The notes: generated from the sequence alone by a model not told the origin. 64,000 nt of DNA from Collinsella sp. (GCA_019419545.1 DXZT01000058.1:52020-116019); one strand, 5' to 3'. Positions 41,180 to 50,098 are shown, counted from the first letter of the stretch. Made by a program: numbers and translations.

Positions 41180-41956
41180 ATGGCACGGATCCTGATCGTA
41201 GAGGACGAGGAGAAAATCGCCCGCTTTGTGACACTCGAGCTGGAGCACGAGGGCTACCAGGTAGAGCACGCCGCCGATGGCCGCACCGCCGTTGACCTAG
41301 CGCTGGAGCGCGACTACGATCTGATTCTGCTCGATGTACTGCTGCCGCAGCTCAACGGCATGGAGGTGCTGCGGCGTGTCCGCAAGCACAAGGATGTGCC
41401 GGTGATCATGGTCACCGCGCGCGATGCCGTGATGGACAAGGTGGCAGGGCTTGACGCCGGTGCTGACGATTACCTGACCAAGCCTTTTGCGATCGAGGAG
41501 CTGTTCGCACGGATCCGCGTGGCGTTGAAGCGCGCTGAGGCCGTACGGGCGGCTTCGGGCGTTAGCGGCGTTGGGGTCGGGGAGGGCGCTACGGGTGCCG
41601 GTACCGCCGCGACGTCCCCGGCTGGCGACTCGGTCAAGACCTCTGCCTCGCCCTCCCCCACCGCGCTCACCGTGGGCTCGGTCGCGCTCGATCCCGACCG
41701 CCGCGAAGTCACGGTCGGCGGCTCGCCCATCGTGCTGACCGCCCGCGAGTTCGATGTCCTCGCCCTGCTTATGGCACATGCCGGCACCGTGCTCACGCGT
41801 GAGCGCATTGCGCACGAGGCGCTAGGCTACGACTATGTGGGCGACACCAACAACGTCGACGTGCACATCGCGCACCTGCGCGCCAAGATCGAGGACGCCG
41901 GCGGCGCCCGCATCATCCAGACCGTGCGCGGGGTGGGCTATGTCTGCCGTGCGTAA
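41180..41956 (+). CDS. OmpR-family response regulator
   Basis: A 258-aa regulator. Receiver: acidic pocket 'VEDEEKIARFV', phospho-aspartate in 'DLILLDVLLPQLNGM', and lysine in 'GADDYLTKPF'. A Gly/Ala/Ser/Thr-rich linker of about 40 residues (125-165) separates it from the winged-helix domain ('LTAREFDVLALLMAHAGTVL', 'VDVHIAHLRAKIED'), longer than usual. It overlaps the kinase gene by 17 nt. Confidence 0.92.
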   Translation: MARILIVEDEEKIARFVTLELEHEGYQVEHAADGRTAVDLALERDYDLILLDVLLPQLNGMEVLRRVRKHKDVPVIMVTARDAVMDKVAGLDAGADDYLTKPFAIEELFARIRVALKRAEAVRAASGVSGVGVGEGATGAGTAATSPAGDSVKTSASPSPTALTVGSVALDPDRREVTVGGSPIVLTAREFDVLALLMAHAGTVLTRERIAHEALGYDYVGDTNNVDVHIAHLRAKIEDAGGARIIQTVRGVGYVCRA

Positions 41957-43235
41957 CGCCGAGGTCAAGCGCGTCACCTCCATCGCCCGCGCCATCAACT
42001 GGAGCTATATGTGGCGCCGCTTGATGAGCTACGTCTGGCTCGATCTGTTGCTGTTGGTTATTGCGGCGGCGATCCTCGTCTATGGATACAACCAGACGCT
42101 GCCCGATGGCGCGTTTACCGCGGGATGGATCCCCGGCGCCGCCGTTCGCAGCATGTCGCTGACGCCCGCGCGCGGCTGGGACCTGACAACGCTCACCTAT
42201 ACCGTCGAGCTTGCGCGTACCACCAAGACTTTCCCCCTCGCGCAGGACCTCGTCACGCTATGGCCTCTCTACCTTGTCGTTGTGGGTTGGCAGGTCATCA
42301 GCGTGCTCAACATGCTCGGCGGCGCCCGCCGCGTGCGCCGCACCATGGCGCCGCTCAACGATCTGGCCCTGCGCGTGGACGAACTCGGCCGCATGCAGCT
42401 CTCCGGCGGCAAGATGGAAACGCTGGAGCAGGCCATCGAGCGCGCAAGCGTCGACTCGCCGAGCGTCACCACCGGCGACGCCGACCTGGCAAGCATCGAG
42501 GTCGCGCTCAACCGCCTGCTGCGCCAGATGCAAGAGGCCAAGCTGCAGCAGATGCGCTTTGTCAACGACGCGAGCCACGAGCTGCGCACGCCCATCGCGG
42601 TGATTCAGGGCTACGTGAACATGCTCGACCGCTGGGGCAAAGACGACCCGGACGTGCTGGCAGAATCCATCGCGTCCCTCAAGGCCGAAAGCGAGCACAT
42701 GCAAGAGCTCGTGGAACAGCTGCTGTTTTTGGCACGCGGCGATGCCGGGCGCACGGTCCTGCGGCGTGCGCATACCAACCTGGCCGCACTGGTCGGCGAG
42801 GTATGCGAGGAATCGCAGATGATCGATACCGAGCACACGTATCGGCTGGCGTACGACACCACGCTTGCCAACGACCCGCGCTGCGACGCATCTGTCGACG
42901 TGGCGCTCGTGAAGCAGGCTCTGCGCGTGATCGTGCAGAACGCCGCCAAGTATTCGAACGCGGGCACGTCCATCAGATTTGGCGTAGTGCCGGATGCGGG
43001 CGCGGGCACGATCGACATAAGTGTTGAGGACGAGGGTATCGGCATGAACCAGGAATCCGCAGCTCACGCTTTTGAACGGTTCTACCGCGCCGACAACGCA
43101 CGCGATGCCGGCGCGCAGGGCTCGGGTCTGGGGCTCGCCATTGCCAAGTGGATCGTCGACAGCCATGGCGGTGTCATCGGCGTGACCTCAGTCGAGGGCG
43201 TCGGCAGCCGCTTTACGATTCGCCTGCCGCGGTAG
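41940..43235 (+). CDS. Sensor histidine kinase (HAMP-type, classical)
   Basis: A 431-aa kinase. Two membrane helices (about residues 28-48 and 105-130) flank an extracytoplasmic sensor region of about 60 residues; a HAMP-like linker follows. Phospho-His in 'NDASHELRTPIAVIQGYVN'; N box 'RVIVQNAAKYS'; G1 'VEDEGIGM'; F 'AFERFYRAD'; G2 'GSGLGLAIAKWIV'. ATG at 41940 lies inside the regulator gene. Signal unknown; forms a pair with the upstream regulator. Confidence 0.92.
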   Translation: MSAVRNAEVKRVTSIARAINWSYMWRRLMSYVWLDLLLLVIAAAILVYGYNQTLPDGAFTAGWIPGAAVRSMSLTPARGWDLTTLTYTVELARTTKTFPLAQDLVTLWPLYLVVVGWQVISVLNMLGGARRVRRTMAPLNDLALRVDELGRMQLSGGKMETLEQAIERASVDSPSVTTGDADLASIEVALNRLLRQMQEAKLQQMRFVNDASHELRTPIAVIQGYVNMLDRWGKDDPDVLAESIASLKAESEHMQELVEQLLFLARGDAGRTVLRRAHTNLAALVGEVCEESQMIDTEHTYRLAYDTTLANDPRCDASVDVALVKQALRVIVQNAAKYSNAGTSIRFGVVPDAGAGTIDISVEDEGIGMNQESAAHAFERFYRADNARDAGAQGSGLGLAIAKWIVDSHGGVIGVTSVEGVGSRFTIRLPR

Positions 43236-43254
43236 GAAGCCCCTCGGCATAAAT

Positions 43255-43289
43255 AAAGGGATAGGGCCACGCGGCCCTATCCCTTTTTG
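43255..43289. terminator. Bidirectional terminator after the two-component operon
   Basis: Stem AAAGGGATAGGGCC/GGCCCTATCCCTTT with loop ACGC and flanking A and T runs; serves both the kinase gene (plus) and the VOC gene (minus, ends 43311). Confidence 0.85.
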
Positions 43290-43310
43290 CTAGCTATGGC
43301 AGCTTGTGCG

Positions 43311-43685
43311 CTACTCGCGGCACAGATGCACGGCGAAGCCGGCGAACTCGCGCTTAAAGTACACGAGCTTGGTGCTACCGTCGGGCAGCAGCGCGCGCGA
43401 CTCCTCGTTGACCTCGAGCCCGCGCTCGGCAAACCACTTCTCGGCCGCATCGATGTCGTTGACGGCAAAGCCAATGTGGCCCTTGGTGCCACGACCGTTC
43501 TGCTTCATAACCTCGACCAGCGAATCGTTAAAGTACGAAACCGGGGTCTCGATAACGGGCAGGCCCATCATCGTCGAGAACAGCTCCGCGATCTCCAAGG
43601 CGTCTGCCGGGTCGGTGGCGTTGATGCCCACATGGGCAACGCGCAGGTCAAAAAGCTCGACCGGGTTGGCGTTCTGCTCACTCAT
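43311..43685 (-). CDS. VOC (glyoxalase-like) superfamily protein
   Basis: A 124-aa protein with two beta-alpha-beta3 halves: 'RVAHVGINATDPADALEIAE' then 'GHIGFAVNDIDAAEKWFAER'. Potential metal ligands are the His of each half and a C-terminal Glu ('VHLCRE'). The substrate cannot be told. It lies 11 bp downstream of a PTS IIB gene and may be co-transcribed with it. Confidence 0.82.
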   Translation of the reverse strand: MSEQNANPVELFDLRVAHVGINATDPADALEIAELFSTMMGLPVIETPVSYFNDSLVEVMKQNGRGTKGHIGFAVNDIDAAEKWFAERGLEVNEESRALLPDGSTKLVYFKREFAGFAVHLCRE

Positions 43686-43696
43686 ACAGTCAGCGC

Positions 43697-43984
43697 CTAC
43701 TGAGCCATGACGTCGAGGACGGCCTTCTCGGCGGCAACGCGGTTCATGCCGGTCATGAAGGGCACGCCGCTCACGTACGGGCAGGTGAGTCCCTCGGGGG
43801 CAACGGTGGTGGCGATCAGCAGGTCAGCGCCCTCGTCGCAGTAATCCTTGGCCTCGGAGATAGCGCACTGCACGATCTCGTACTTGCCGGCATAACCGTT
43901 GGCATCGAGCATGGTGGCGACCTTCTGGGCAACGAGCGTGGAAGTAGCAGCGCCAGCACCGCAAGCCAAAACGATCTTCTTCAT
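43697..43984 (-). CDS. PTS sugar transporter subunit IIB, galactitol family
   Basis: A 95-aa IIB domain with the phospho-cysteine loop 'LACGAGAATSTLVAQKV' at residues 6-22, similar to GatB. The rest ('GADLLIATTVAPEGLTCPYV') fits the family. There is no IIA or IIC gene close by, so either it works with components elsewhere or it has another role. Confidence 0.87.
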   Translation of the reverse strand: MKKIVLACGAGAATSTLVAQKVATMLDANGYAGKYEIVQCAISEAKDYCDEGADLLIATTVAPEGLTCPYVSGVPFMTGMNRVAAEKAVLDVMAQ

Positions 43985-44147
43985 AGGTAATGTCTCCCTT
44001 CATGGTTTACTTTAGGTAAGTGTACCGCAGCGAGCGATGGCACTTAGCCTCGATGAGCTTTTATGCCAGTTTGCTTGCGCGCTGCGTATAATACATCTAG
44101 TACGTGTTGTCATACCGCTCGCTTTACGAGCGACTAAGGACCCTGAA

Positions 44148-44771
44148 ATGCCCGATTCCCGCACCCTCTGGACCGCCGTCGTTATCATCTGCATCGCCGT
44201 GTCGGTGTTCTTTAGCGTCAAAAAACGCACCACGTTCAAGCGTCTGCAGCAGTTGATGGCCGCCAAGCAGTGGGACGAGTTCGATCGTTTGCTCGACGGC
44301 AAACTCACCAGCATGCTGTACCCGCGCTACAACCGCGACTACCTGCGTCTGAACTCCTATCTGCTGCGCGAGGACCACGAGCGCGCCAGCGAGATGTTCG
44401 ACCTGCTGCTGGGTCTCAACCTCCCCAAGATGCAGCGCGTCGACTTGGTGATTAAGGCCTTTAACTACTACGTTGGCCAGGAGGACCGCAAAAAGTCCAA
44501 GGAACTGTTGCACGAGATCAAGGGTTTTGAGGGCGGTCAAGCCGAGGCGGTTGCACACGAGTGTCAGCTGATGTACGACACGATGATCCTCAAGCGCCAC
44601 AACGACATTCCCGAGCTGGAGCGCATGCTCGAGGAGGCCGGCGACGACCCGGTCAAGCGCTGCCGCCTGGAGTACCTGCTGGCCTTGCAATACCAGAACA
44701 AGGGCGACGAAGCCAAGTTCCAGGAGTTCCTGGAGAAGTCGGGCCAACACTCGATGGCCGTCAACGCGTAA
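44148..44771 (+). CDS. Membrane-anchored TPR-like protein
   Basis: A 207-aa protein with one N-terminal membrane helix (residues about 9-25) and a helical repeat region ('LLREDHERASEMFDLLLGL', 'NDIPELERMLEEAGDDPVK', 'LLALQYQNKGDEAKFQEFL') like tetratricopeptide repeats. ATG 44148 has AAGGA 7 nt upstream. Function unknown; adjacent to tRNA-Leu. Confidence 0.72.
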   Translation: MPDSRTLWTAVVIICIAVSVFFSVKKRTTFKRLQQLMAAKQWDEFDRLLDGKLTSMLYPRYNRDYLRLNSYLLREDHERASEMFDLLLGLNLPKMQRVDLVIKAFNYYVGQEDRKKSKELLHEIKGFEGGQAEAVAHECQLMYDTMILKRHNDIPELERMLEEAGDDPVKRCRLEYLLALQYQNKGDEAKFQEFLEKSGQHSMAVNA

Positions 44772-44802
44772 CGGACGGCTTGTGCTAGACTTCTAGTCTC
44801 AC

Positions 44803-44887
44803 GGGGGCGTGGCGGAATTGGCATACGCAGGAGACTTAAAATCTCTCGCCGCAAGGATTGTGGGTTCGAGTCCCACCGCCCCTACCA
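44803..44887 (+). tRNA. tRNA-Leu (TAA anticodon)
   Basis: Cloverleaf of 85 nt. Acceptor GGGGGCG pairs with CGCCCCT (G1 with U72 is a wobble), anticodon loop CTTAAAA with TAA, long variable arm as in leucine tRNAs, T arm GTGGG-TTCGAGT-CCCAC, and encoded CCA (44885-44887). A terminator follows. Confidence 0.93.
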
Positions 44888-44897
44888 TTTGGCTTTT

Positions 44898-44936
44898 ACG
44901 AGCTCGTGTCCCCCGGGGATGCGGGCTCGTTTCTTT
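44898..44936 (+). terminator. Terminator of tRNA-Leu
   Basis: ACGAGC/GCTCGT with an inner CCCC/GGGG, followed by TTTCTTTA. Repeated at 45094-45135 in the duplicated segment. Confidence 0.75.
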
Positions 44937-45066
44937 AAGATGCCGGCGGAACTCGAACCCGCGAGGGGGCGAGCGTTAAGCGGACGCGCAGCGTCCGTAG
45001 CGAGCCGGCGAGGGCGCCGACAGGCGGCCGAAGCCGGTGCGTATTTGCGCAGCAAATACGCAGACG

Positions 45067-45150
45067 TCCCACCGCCCCTACCATGTATTGTTTACGAGCT
45101 CGTGTCCCCCAGGGATGCGGGCTCGTTTCTTTTACACGCCGGCGGAGCTC
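45067..45150 (+). repeat. Partial duplication of the tRNA-Leu 3' end plus terminator
   Basis: From TCCCACCGCCCCTACCA (last 17 nt of the tRNA) onward, 84 bp match 44871-44954 at about 88% identity. The 110 bp between the two copies form hairpins (GGACGC-GCA-GCGTCC and GCGTATTTGC-GCA-GCAAATACGC). Confidence 0.75.
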
Positions 45151-45153
45151 TAA

Positions 45154-45214
45154 GTTGCGGTGGAATAGATCCTGTTTATACCGTTTACCCATTTAGGAAC
45201 TATTTCACCGCAAC
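45154..45214. repeat. Palindrome related to the GTTGCGGTG family
   Basis: Arms GTTGCGGTGGAATAG and CTATTTCACCGCAAC (one wobble) enclose a 31-nt loop with TCCT/AGGA extending the stem. The stem sequence is that of 7656; the loop no longer has GGGAC. It sits 14 bp after ppx/gppA's end. Confidence 0.7.
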
Positions 45215-45228
45215 TCAAAGGGAGACGG

Positions 45229-46230
45229 TTAAAGGGTGCTCAGGCTCGGGGTCCAGGCGATGGTGGGGGTGGCGCCGTCGAGAACCTCATTGATGGTGGC
45301 GGCCATGCCGGCGAGCAGGCTGTTCTCGCTTACGGTGAGCGTCTCGTAGCCACCGGCACGCATGAGCTCGCGGATCACCACGGCGCCGGCCAAGATCACG
45401 CCCGCGCGCTTGGGTTGCACGCCCGGCAGAGCGGCGATGCCCTCCACGTCCAGCGTGGACATGCGCTCGATAGCGGCAGAAATCTGCTCCATCGAAAGCT
45501 CGCGCAGGTGCACAAAGCTCGAATCATACGGCTCCAGCTCGTGTACCAGCGCCACGAGCGTGGTGACGGTACCACCCACCGCGACCAGGCGCTCGGCGCG
45601 CTCGAAATTGCTCGGCAGGCCCTTAAAGTAAGCCCCGAACTGCTCGCCCGCCCATGCGCCAGCGGCGGTAAGCTCGCCGTCCGCCGGCGGCAGCACCGAG
45701 AAGAAGCGCTCCGTCACACGACGGCAGCCAATGTCCAGCGAGCGCGTTCCCTCCAGCGCAAAGACGCCGCGCTCCGGCGCGTACACGCCAGTCGCGAGCT
45801 CCGTGGATCCGCCGCCCGAATCGGCAACAATGATGCGCTCGCCGGCAAAGTCGTGCGCCACGCCGAAAAACGTCAGGCGCGCCTCGACCTCGCCCGGAAT
45901 CACCTGTGGCTCAAGCCCCAGATCGCGCAGGCCGTCCAGCAGCAGCGCGGCATTGGACGCATCGCGCGCGGCACTCGTGCAGGTGGTGCAGACGCACACG
46001 GCCCCAAAGGCACGGGCCTCGTCCACAAACATGTGACACGCAGCGAGCACACGCTCGACAGCCGCCTCGCAAAAGCGCCCCGTCGCGTCCACGCCCTCGC
46101 CCAGGTCGGTAATCTCGGTATGCTTGGACGATTCCACAATCGCCCCGCCCTCGACCTGGGCCAACACCAGTCGCGACGACACCGTTCCCAGGTCGATCGC
46201 GGCCACCTTATAGCGTTTGCAATTTGTCAT
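45229..46230 (-). CDS. Ppx/GppA family phosphatase (exopolyphosphatase-like)
   Basis: A 333-aa ASKHA-fold enzyme that removes phosphate from polyphosphate or pppGpp. Conserved: 'AAIDLGTVSSRLVLA' (N-terminal phosphate loop), 'VIPGEVEARLTFFGV', 'VADSGGGSTELATGV', and 'LVAVGGTVTTLVALV'. The GxGS/T elements and the Asp in 'ADSGGGS' are intact. It lacks the C-terminal HD-like domain of long forms. divIC follows 20 bp upstream on the same strand. Confidence 0.9.
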   Translation of the reverse strand: MTNCKRYKVAAIDLGTVSSRLVLAQVEGGAIVESSKHTEITDLGEGVDATGRFCEAAVERVLAACHMFVDEARAFGAVCVCTTCTSAARDASNAALLLDGLRDLGLEPQVIPGEVEARLTFFGVAHDFAGERIIVADSGGGSTELATGVYAPERGVFALEGTRSLDIGCRRVTERFFSVLPPADGELTAAGAWAGEQFGAYFKGLPSNFERAERLVAVGGTVTTLVALVHELEPYDSSFVHLRELSMEQISAAIERMSTLDVEGIAALPGVQPKRAGVILAGAVVIRELMRAGGYETLTVSENSLLAGMAATINEVLDGATPTIAWTPSLSTL

Positions 46231-46250
46231 TGCGGGCTCCCCTCCGGGCG

Positions 46251-47012
46251 CTATTTGCCGTTGGACACGACCGTCTGACCCTCGACGCCGTTAAACCCAA
46301 ACAGCATGTCGAGCGCCTGGATGTACCACGGCGCGTCCTTGCCGACTTCTTCGATTTCCTTGGCCACTTCGCTGGCCTTCTTGGCGTTTGAGGACTTTTT
46401 GCTCGACGACGAGTCCGAATCGTCGTCCAAGCCTAGCACGTCAATCTTCTTCTCGCCGGGCATCACCAGGCCCAGGTCCTCGGACGCCGCGTCCTTGATA
46501 CCCTCCTCCGAGAGCAGCTTGTCGGCGCTTTTTTGCAGCTCGTCGTTATATTGCTCGCGAATCTCAACCTGCTTGGCCAAGATGTCGCTCGAGCGTTTTG
46601 CCACGTACAGGTCGCGCACGGGGAAATACAGGCTCACGAGCGCCAGCGCCACCACGATACCGATAAACAGCGGGCGCAGAGATCCATGCGTAAAGTCATA
46701 GATCGCCTTGACCACCGCATTGTCGTTGGCGTAGCGCATAAAGTCCGAGCCCGAAAGACGGCTCGAAGGTCTGCTCGATTTGTCGTGCGTCTGGGCCGAC
46801 GGACGCGACGAATGCGACGAACGTGTCGGACGTACTGGTCCATCTGTCGAAGTATTCACTTGAGCATTGGGGCGCGAGGTACTTGTCGGGCGCTGCGTGG
46901 AGCGGTCGGCGCCGGCGTAGGCGGACCCACCGAGCTGCACCGTGCGCGCAGGGCGAGGCGACGGCTCGCGCGAACCGGCGGAATAGTACCTGTTGTCGTA
47001 AATCTGATCCAT
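46251..47012 (-). CDS. divIC: Septum formation initiator, DivIC/FtsB family
   Basis: A 253-aa cell-division protein. Cytoplasmic N-terminal tail (about 100 residues, Ser/Arg/Pro-rich), one membrane helix near 115-132, then a coiled coil ('LAKQVEIREQYNDELQKSAD') and a characteristic 'LGLVMPGEKKIDVLG' (A/D-x-x-L-G-x-V-x-P-G-E). It is longer than FtsB (about 100 aa) because of the tail and a Ser-rich C-terminal region. Adjacent to ppx/gppA and eno, as often seen in actinobacteria. Confidence 0.88.
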   Translation of the reverse strand: MDQIYDNRYYSAGSREPSPRPARTVQLGGSAYAGADRSTQRPTSTSRPNAQVNTSTDGPVRPTRSSHSSRPSAQTHDKSSRPSSRLSGSDFMRYANDNAVVKAIYDFTHGSLRPLFIGIVVALALVSLYFPVRDLYVAKRSSDILAKQVEIREQYNDELQKSADKLLSEEGIKDAASEDLGLVMPGEKKIDVLGLDDDSDSSSSKKSSNAKKASEVAKEIEEVGKDAPWYIQALDMLFGFNGVEGQTVVSNGK

Positions 47013-47103
47013 GTGCGCCTTGTGCGGTTGAGGTTTGTTTGCGCTAAGTCCTTTAGTTATAGCACGAGCATGCGCACCGCCTTCGCCAGCCTTTGCTCGA
47101 CAT

Positions 47104-47135
47104 AAAAAAGGCGCTGAGCCATACGGCCCAGCGCC
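47104..47135 (-). terminator. Terminator of eno
   Basis: Stem GGCGCTG-GCC with loop ATAC, followed by TTTTTTATG on the minus strand. Confidence 0.85.
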
Positions 47136-47207
47136 CGATAGCGCTCTGTAGCATCTAACTGAAGCGGGGCAAAGCCGAGTCTGTCCCTCCCCGCCAAGCT
47201 CGTCTGT

Positions 47208-48497
47208 TTATCGAATGTTGTAGAACGCGGCCTTGCCGGCGTAGTGCGCGCTGCCCTCAAGCTCGTCCTCGATGCGGACGAGCTGGTTGTACTTGGCGAT
47301 ACGGTCGCTGCGGCACGGGGCGCCCGACTTGATCTGGCCGGCGTTGACGCCCACGACCAGGTCGGCGATCGTGGAGTCCTCGGTCTCGCCGGAGCGGTGG
47401 CTCACGATGCAGGCGTAACCGGCCTCCTTGGCGGTCTCGATGGCCTCGAGCGACTCGGTGAGCGTACCGATCTGGTTGACCTTGACCAGAATCGCGTTGG
47501 CGGCGCCCAGCTCAATGCCCTTCTTAAGGCGCTCGGTGTTGGTGACAAACAGGTCGTCGCCCACCAGCTGCACCTTGTTGCCAATGCGACGGGTAAGCTC
47601 AACCCAGCCGTCCCAATCCTCCTCGGCCATGCCGTCTTCAATGGAGATGATGGGGTAGGTATCGACGAGCTTCTCCCAGTAATCGACCATCTGGGCGCTC
47701 GTATACTCAACACCCTCGCCCTTGAGCTCGTACATGCCGGTCTCGGCGTTGTAGAACTCGGTCGAGGCCGGATCCATGGCGTACATGAAGTCGACGCCAG
47801 GCTTAAAGCCGGCCTTCTCCACGGCCTTGGTGATGTACTCGAACGGCTCGGCATTGGTCTTGAGGTTGGGGGCAAAGCCGCCCTCGTCGCCCACGCCGCC
47901 GCCAAGGCCCGCCTCGTGCAGCACGCCCTTGAGGGTGTGGTAGACCTCGGCACACCAACGCAGACCCTCGGCAAAGCTCGGGGCGCCCACCGGCATGATC
48001 ATGAACTCCTGGAAGTCGACGTTATTGTCGGCATGCACGCCGCCGTTGAGGATGTTCATCATGGGCGTGGGCAGCAGATGAGCGTTGACGCCGCCCAGGT
48101 ACTGGTACAGCGACAGGCCCGCCGACTCGGCAGCGGCGCGGGCAACGGCCAGCGACACGCCCAGGATGGCGTTGGCACCGAGCTTGGTCTTGTTGGGGGT
48201 ACCGTCCGCGGCGATCAGCGCGGCATCGACGGCGCGCTGATCGAAGGCGTCGAGGCCCACGACGGCGTTAGCGCACTCGTTGTTGACGTGCTCGACGGCC
48301 TGCGAAACGCCCTTGCCCAGGTAGCGGCCCTTGTCGCCATCGCGCAGTTCGCAGGCCTCAAAGGCGCCGGTCGAAGCACCCGAAGGCACCATTGCGCGGC
48401 CAAAGCTGCCGTCCTCGAGCACGACCTCGACCTCGACGGTGGGATTGCCGCGGCTGTCGAGCACCTCACGACCGTAGACGTCCAAAATATCGCTCAT
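47208..48497 (-). CDS. eno: Enolase
   Basis: Glycolytic 2-phosphoglycerate dehydratase, 429 aa. 'GREVLDSRGNPTVEVEVV', the metal ligand region 'DEGGFAPNL', 'SIEDGMAEEDWDGW', the catalytic lysine stretch 'LVKVNQIGTLTESLEA' and 'SHRSGETEDSTIAD' are all intact. Normal length, single gene with a terminator after it. Confidence 0.97.
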   Translation of the reverse strand: MSDILDVYGREVLDSRGNPTVEVEVVLEDGSFGRAMVPSGASTGAFEACELRDGDKGRYLGKGVSQAVEHVNNECANAVVGLDAFDQRAVDAALIAADGTPNKTKLGANAILGVSLAVARAAAESAGLSLYQYLGGVNAHLLPTPMMNILNGGVHADNNVDFQEFMIMPVGAPSFAEGLRWCAEVYHTLKGVLHEAGLGGGVGDEGGFAPNLKTNAEPFEYITKAVEKAGFKPGVDFMYAMDPASTEFYNAETGMYELKGEGVEYTSAQMVDYWEKLVDTYPIISIEDGMAEEDWDGWVELTRRIGNKVQLVGDDLFVTNTERLKKGIELGAANAILVKVNQIGTLTESLEAIETAKEAGYACIVSHRSGETEDSTIADLVVGVNAGQIKSGAPCRSDRIAKYNQLVRIEDELEGSAHYAGKAAFYNIR

Positions 48498-48639
48498 GTT
48501 GTCTCCCTCTCACTTGGAAACATAGTGGATGCAAGCGACCGGCTGACCGTGCACCGTCGGTGCGCCTCCGTAAGTTAGCCATGTCGCACTTTTTGCATTA
48601 TGCCCTAAGTTAGCCGAGGGATACACTTGATTTTCGAAA

Positions 48640-48682
48640 AATTTAGCGGGAACGATGAGGCGTGCCAGCCCGTCGTTCCCGC
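48640..48682 (-). terminator. Terminator of mazG
   Basis: Stem GCGGGAACGA/TCGTTCCCGC followed on the minus strand by TAAATTTTTC. Confidence 0.8.
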
Positions 48683-48686
48683 AGTC

Positions 48687-49547
48687 TTACTCCTCCGCCT
48701 TTGCGGCGTCCCACAGGTCGTTGAGGCCGTGGGTCGAAAGCTCGGCAAGATCAACGTGGGCGTCGGATGCCATCTGCTCCATTGCGGCCCAACGGCGACG
48801 GAACTTGGCCGTGCTGGCGCGCAGAGCGCTCTCGGCGTCGATGCCCTCTTTGCGCGCAACGTTGACCAGGGCAAAGAGCAGGTCGCCAAACTCCATCTCG
48901 CGCTCGGGCGAGCCGGGAGCCTCGGCCTCAAACTCGGCACGCTCCTCGGCAACCTCGTCCCACACATCCTGGACCGTCTCCCACTCAAAGCCCACGGCCG
49001 CCGCCTTGCGCGACACCTTCTGAGCCTGCATCAGCGCCGGCAGATGCGTGGGCACGCCGTCGAGCAGGCCCTCGGGTGCGGCCTCGCCTGTCGCCACGGC
49101 CTTGTCCTTGGCGGCCTTCTCGGCAAGCTTGACCTCGTCCCAAATCTTGAGCACCTCGTCGGAGCTATCGGCATCCACATCGCCAAACACGTGCGGATGG
49201 CGCCGGATGAGCTTGGCGTCGATATCGTGCGCCACGTCGGCCAGCGTAAACTCGCCGGCGTCCGCCGCAATCTGCGCATGCAGTACGACCTGCATGAGCA
49301 CGTCGCCCAGCTCCTCGCGAAGGTGTGCCGCGTCGTCGGCCTCGATGCAATCGAGCGCCTCGTAGGCCTCCTCGATCATGTTCTTGCCAATGCTTTGGTG
49401 CGTCTGCTCACGGTCCCACGGACAGCCGTCGGGCTGACGCAGGCGCCAGATGGTCTGCACCAGATGTTGCAGCTCGGCCGACGCATCTACCAGCGTCGAC
49501 AGGTCACGCGAACCCTCGGCATTTTGCTGAGCCATATGCTCGGGCAT
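48687..49547 (-). CDS. mazG: Nucleoside triphosphate pyrophosphohydrolase MazG
   Basis: Two MazG domains (about residues 25-120 and 195-280), each with the acidic pair motif seen as 'EEAYEALDCIE', 'REELGDVLMQVVLH' and 'EEERAEFE'-type stretches plus 'EMEFGDLLFALVNVARKEG'. Hydrolyses NTPs to NMP and PPi, clearing damaged nucleotides. ATG at 49547 with GGAGGAG 6 nt upstream; the yfcE stop overlaps this region. Confidence 0.92.
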   Translation of the reverse strand: MPEHMAQQNAEGSRDLSTLVDASAELQHLVQTIWRLRQPDGCPWDREQTHQSIGKNMIEEAYEALDCIEADDAAHLREELGDVLMQVVLHAQIAADAGEFTLADVAHDIDAKLIRRHPHVFGDVDADSSDEVLKIWDEVKLAEKAAKDKAVATGEAAPEGLLDGVPTHLPALMQAQKVSRKAAAVGFEWETVQDVWDEVAEERAEFEAEAPGSPEREMEFGDLLFALVNVARKEGIDAESALRASTAKFRRRWAAMEQMASDAHVDLAELSTHGLNDLWDAAKAEE

Positions 49548-49549
49548 GG

Positions 49550-50098
49550 CTACTCCTCCTCCAGGATCACATGGCGGAACGCGCCGCCCTCATAGATACC
49601 GTAGCTGTGCGTGCCGTCTTTGGGAATGCTCACGCTGCCGGGGTTGAAGAGCCACAGGCCCGGGTGCGTCTCGCTCGCTTCGTCGACCTTGATGTGCGTA
49701 TGGCCGTAGACCAGCGCGGAGCCCTCGGGCAGCGCGGGCGCATGGTCGACGCTGTTGTGCATGCCGGCGCCAAAGACGTGGCCGTGCGTCAGGAACAGCT
49801 CGCGGCCGGTCTCGTCAAACAGGGTGGCGTAGTCGGCCATGACGGGAAAGTCGAGCACCATCTGGTCGACCTCGGCGTCGCAGTTGCCGCGCACCGCGAT
49901 GATGCGGTCGGCCAGGGCGTTGAGCAGCGGAATCACACGCTTGGGGGCGTAGTCGCGCGGCAGGTCGTTGCGCGGGCCGTGGTAGAGCAGGTCGCCCAGC
50001 AGCACGATGCGGTCGGGCTGCTCGGACTCGATGGCGGCGACCAGGTGCTCGGTCCAGTATGCCGAGCCGTGAATGTCGGAAGCGATGAGGTATTTCAT
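49550..50098 (-). CDS. yfcE: Phosphodiesterase YfcE (MJ0936-type)
   Basis: A 182-aa metallophosphoesterase. Ligands: 'IASDIHGSAY' (D-x-H), 'LLGDLLYHGP' (GD), 'AVRGNCDAEVD' (GNCD), 'LTHGHVFGAG' and 'YGHTHIKVD' (GHTH). Acts on phosphodiester model substrates; physiological substrate unknown. It is coupled to mazG (its stop overlaps the mazG ribosome site). Confidence 0.93.
   Translation of the reverse strand: MKYLIASDIHGSAYWTEHLVAAIESEQPDRIVLLGDLLYHGPRNDLPRDYAPKRVIPLLNALADRIIAVRGNCDAEVDQMVLDFPVMADYATLFDETGRELFLTHGHVFGAGMHNSVDHAPALPEGSALVYGHTHIKVDEASETHPGLWLFNPGSVSIPKDGTHSYGIYEGGAFRHVILEEE

Noticed and set aside
44945..44970. Second tRNA on the minus strand (T-arm-like GCGGG-TTCGAGT-TCCGC)
   Set aside because: No acceptor stem, anticodon arm or D arm can be drawn around it.
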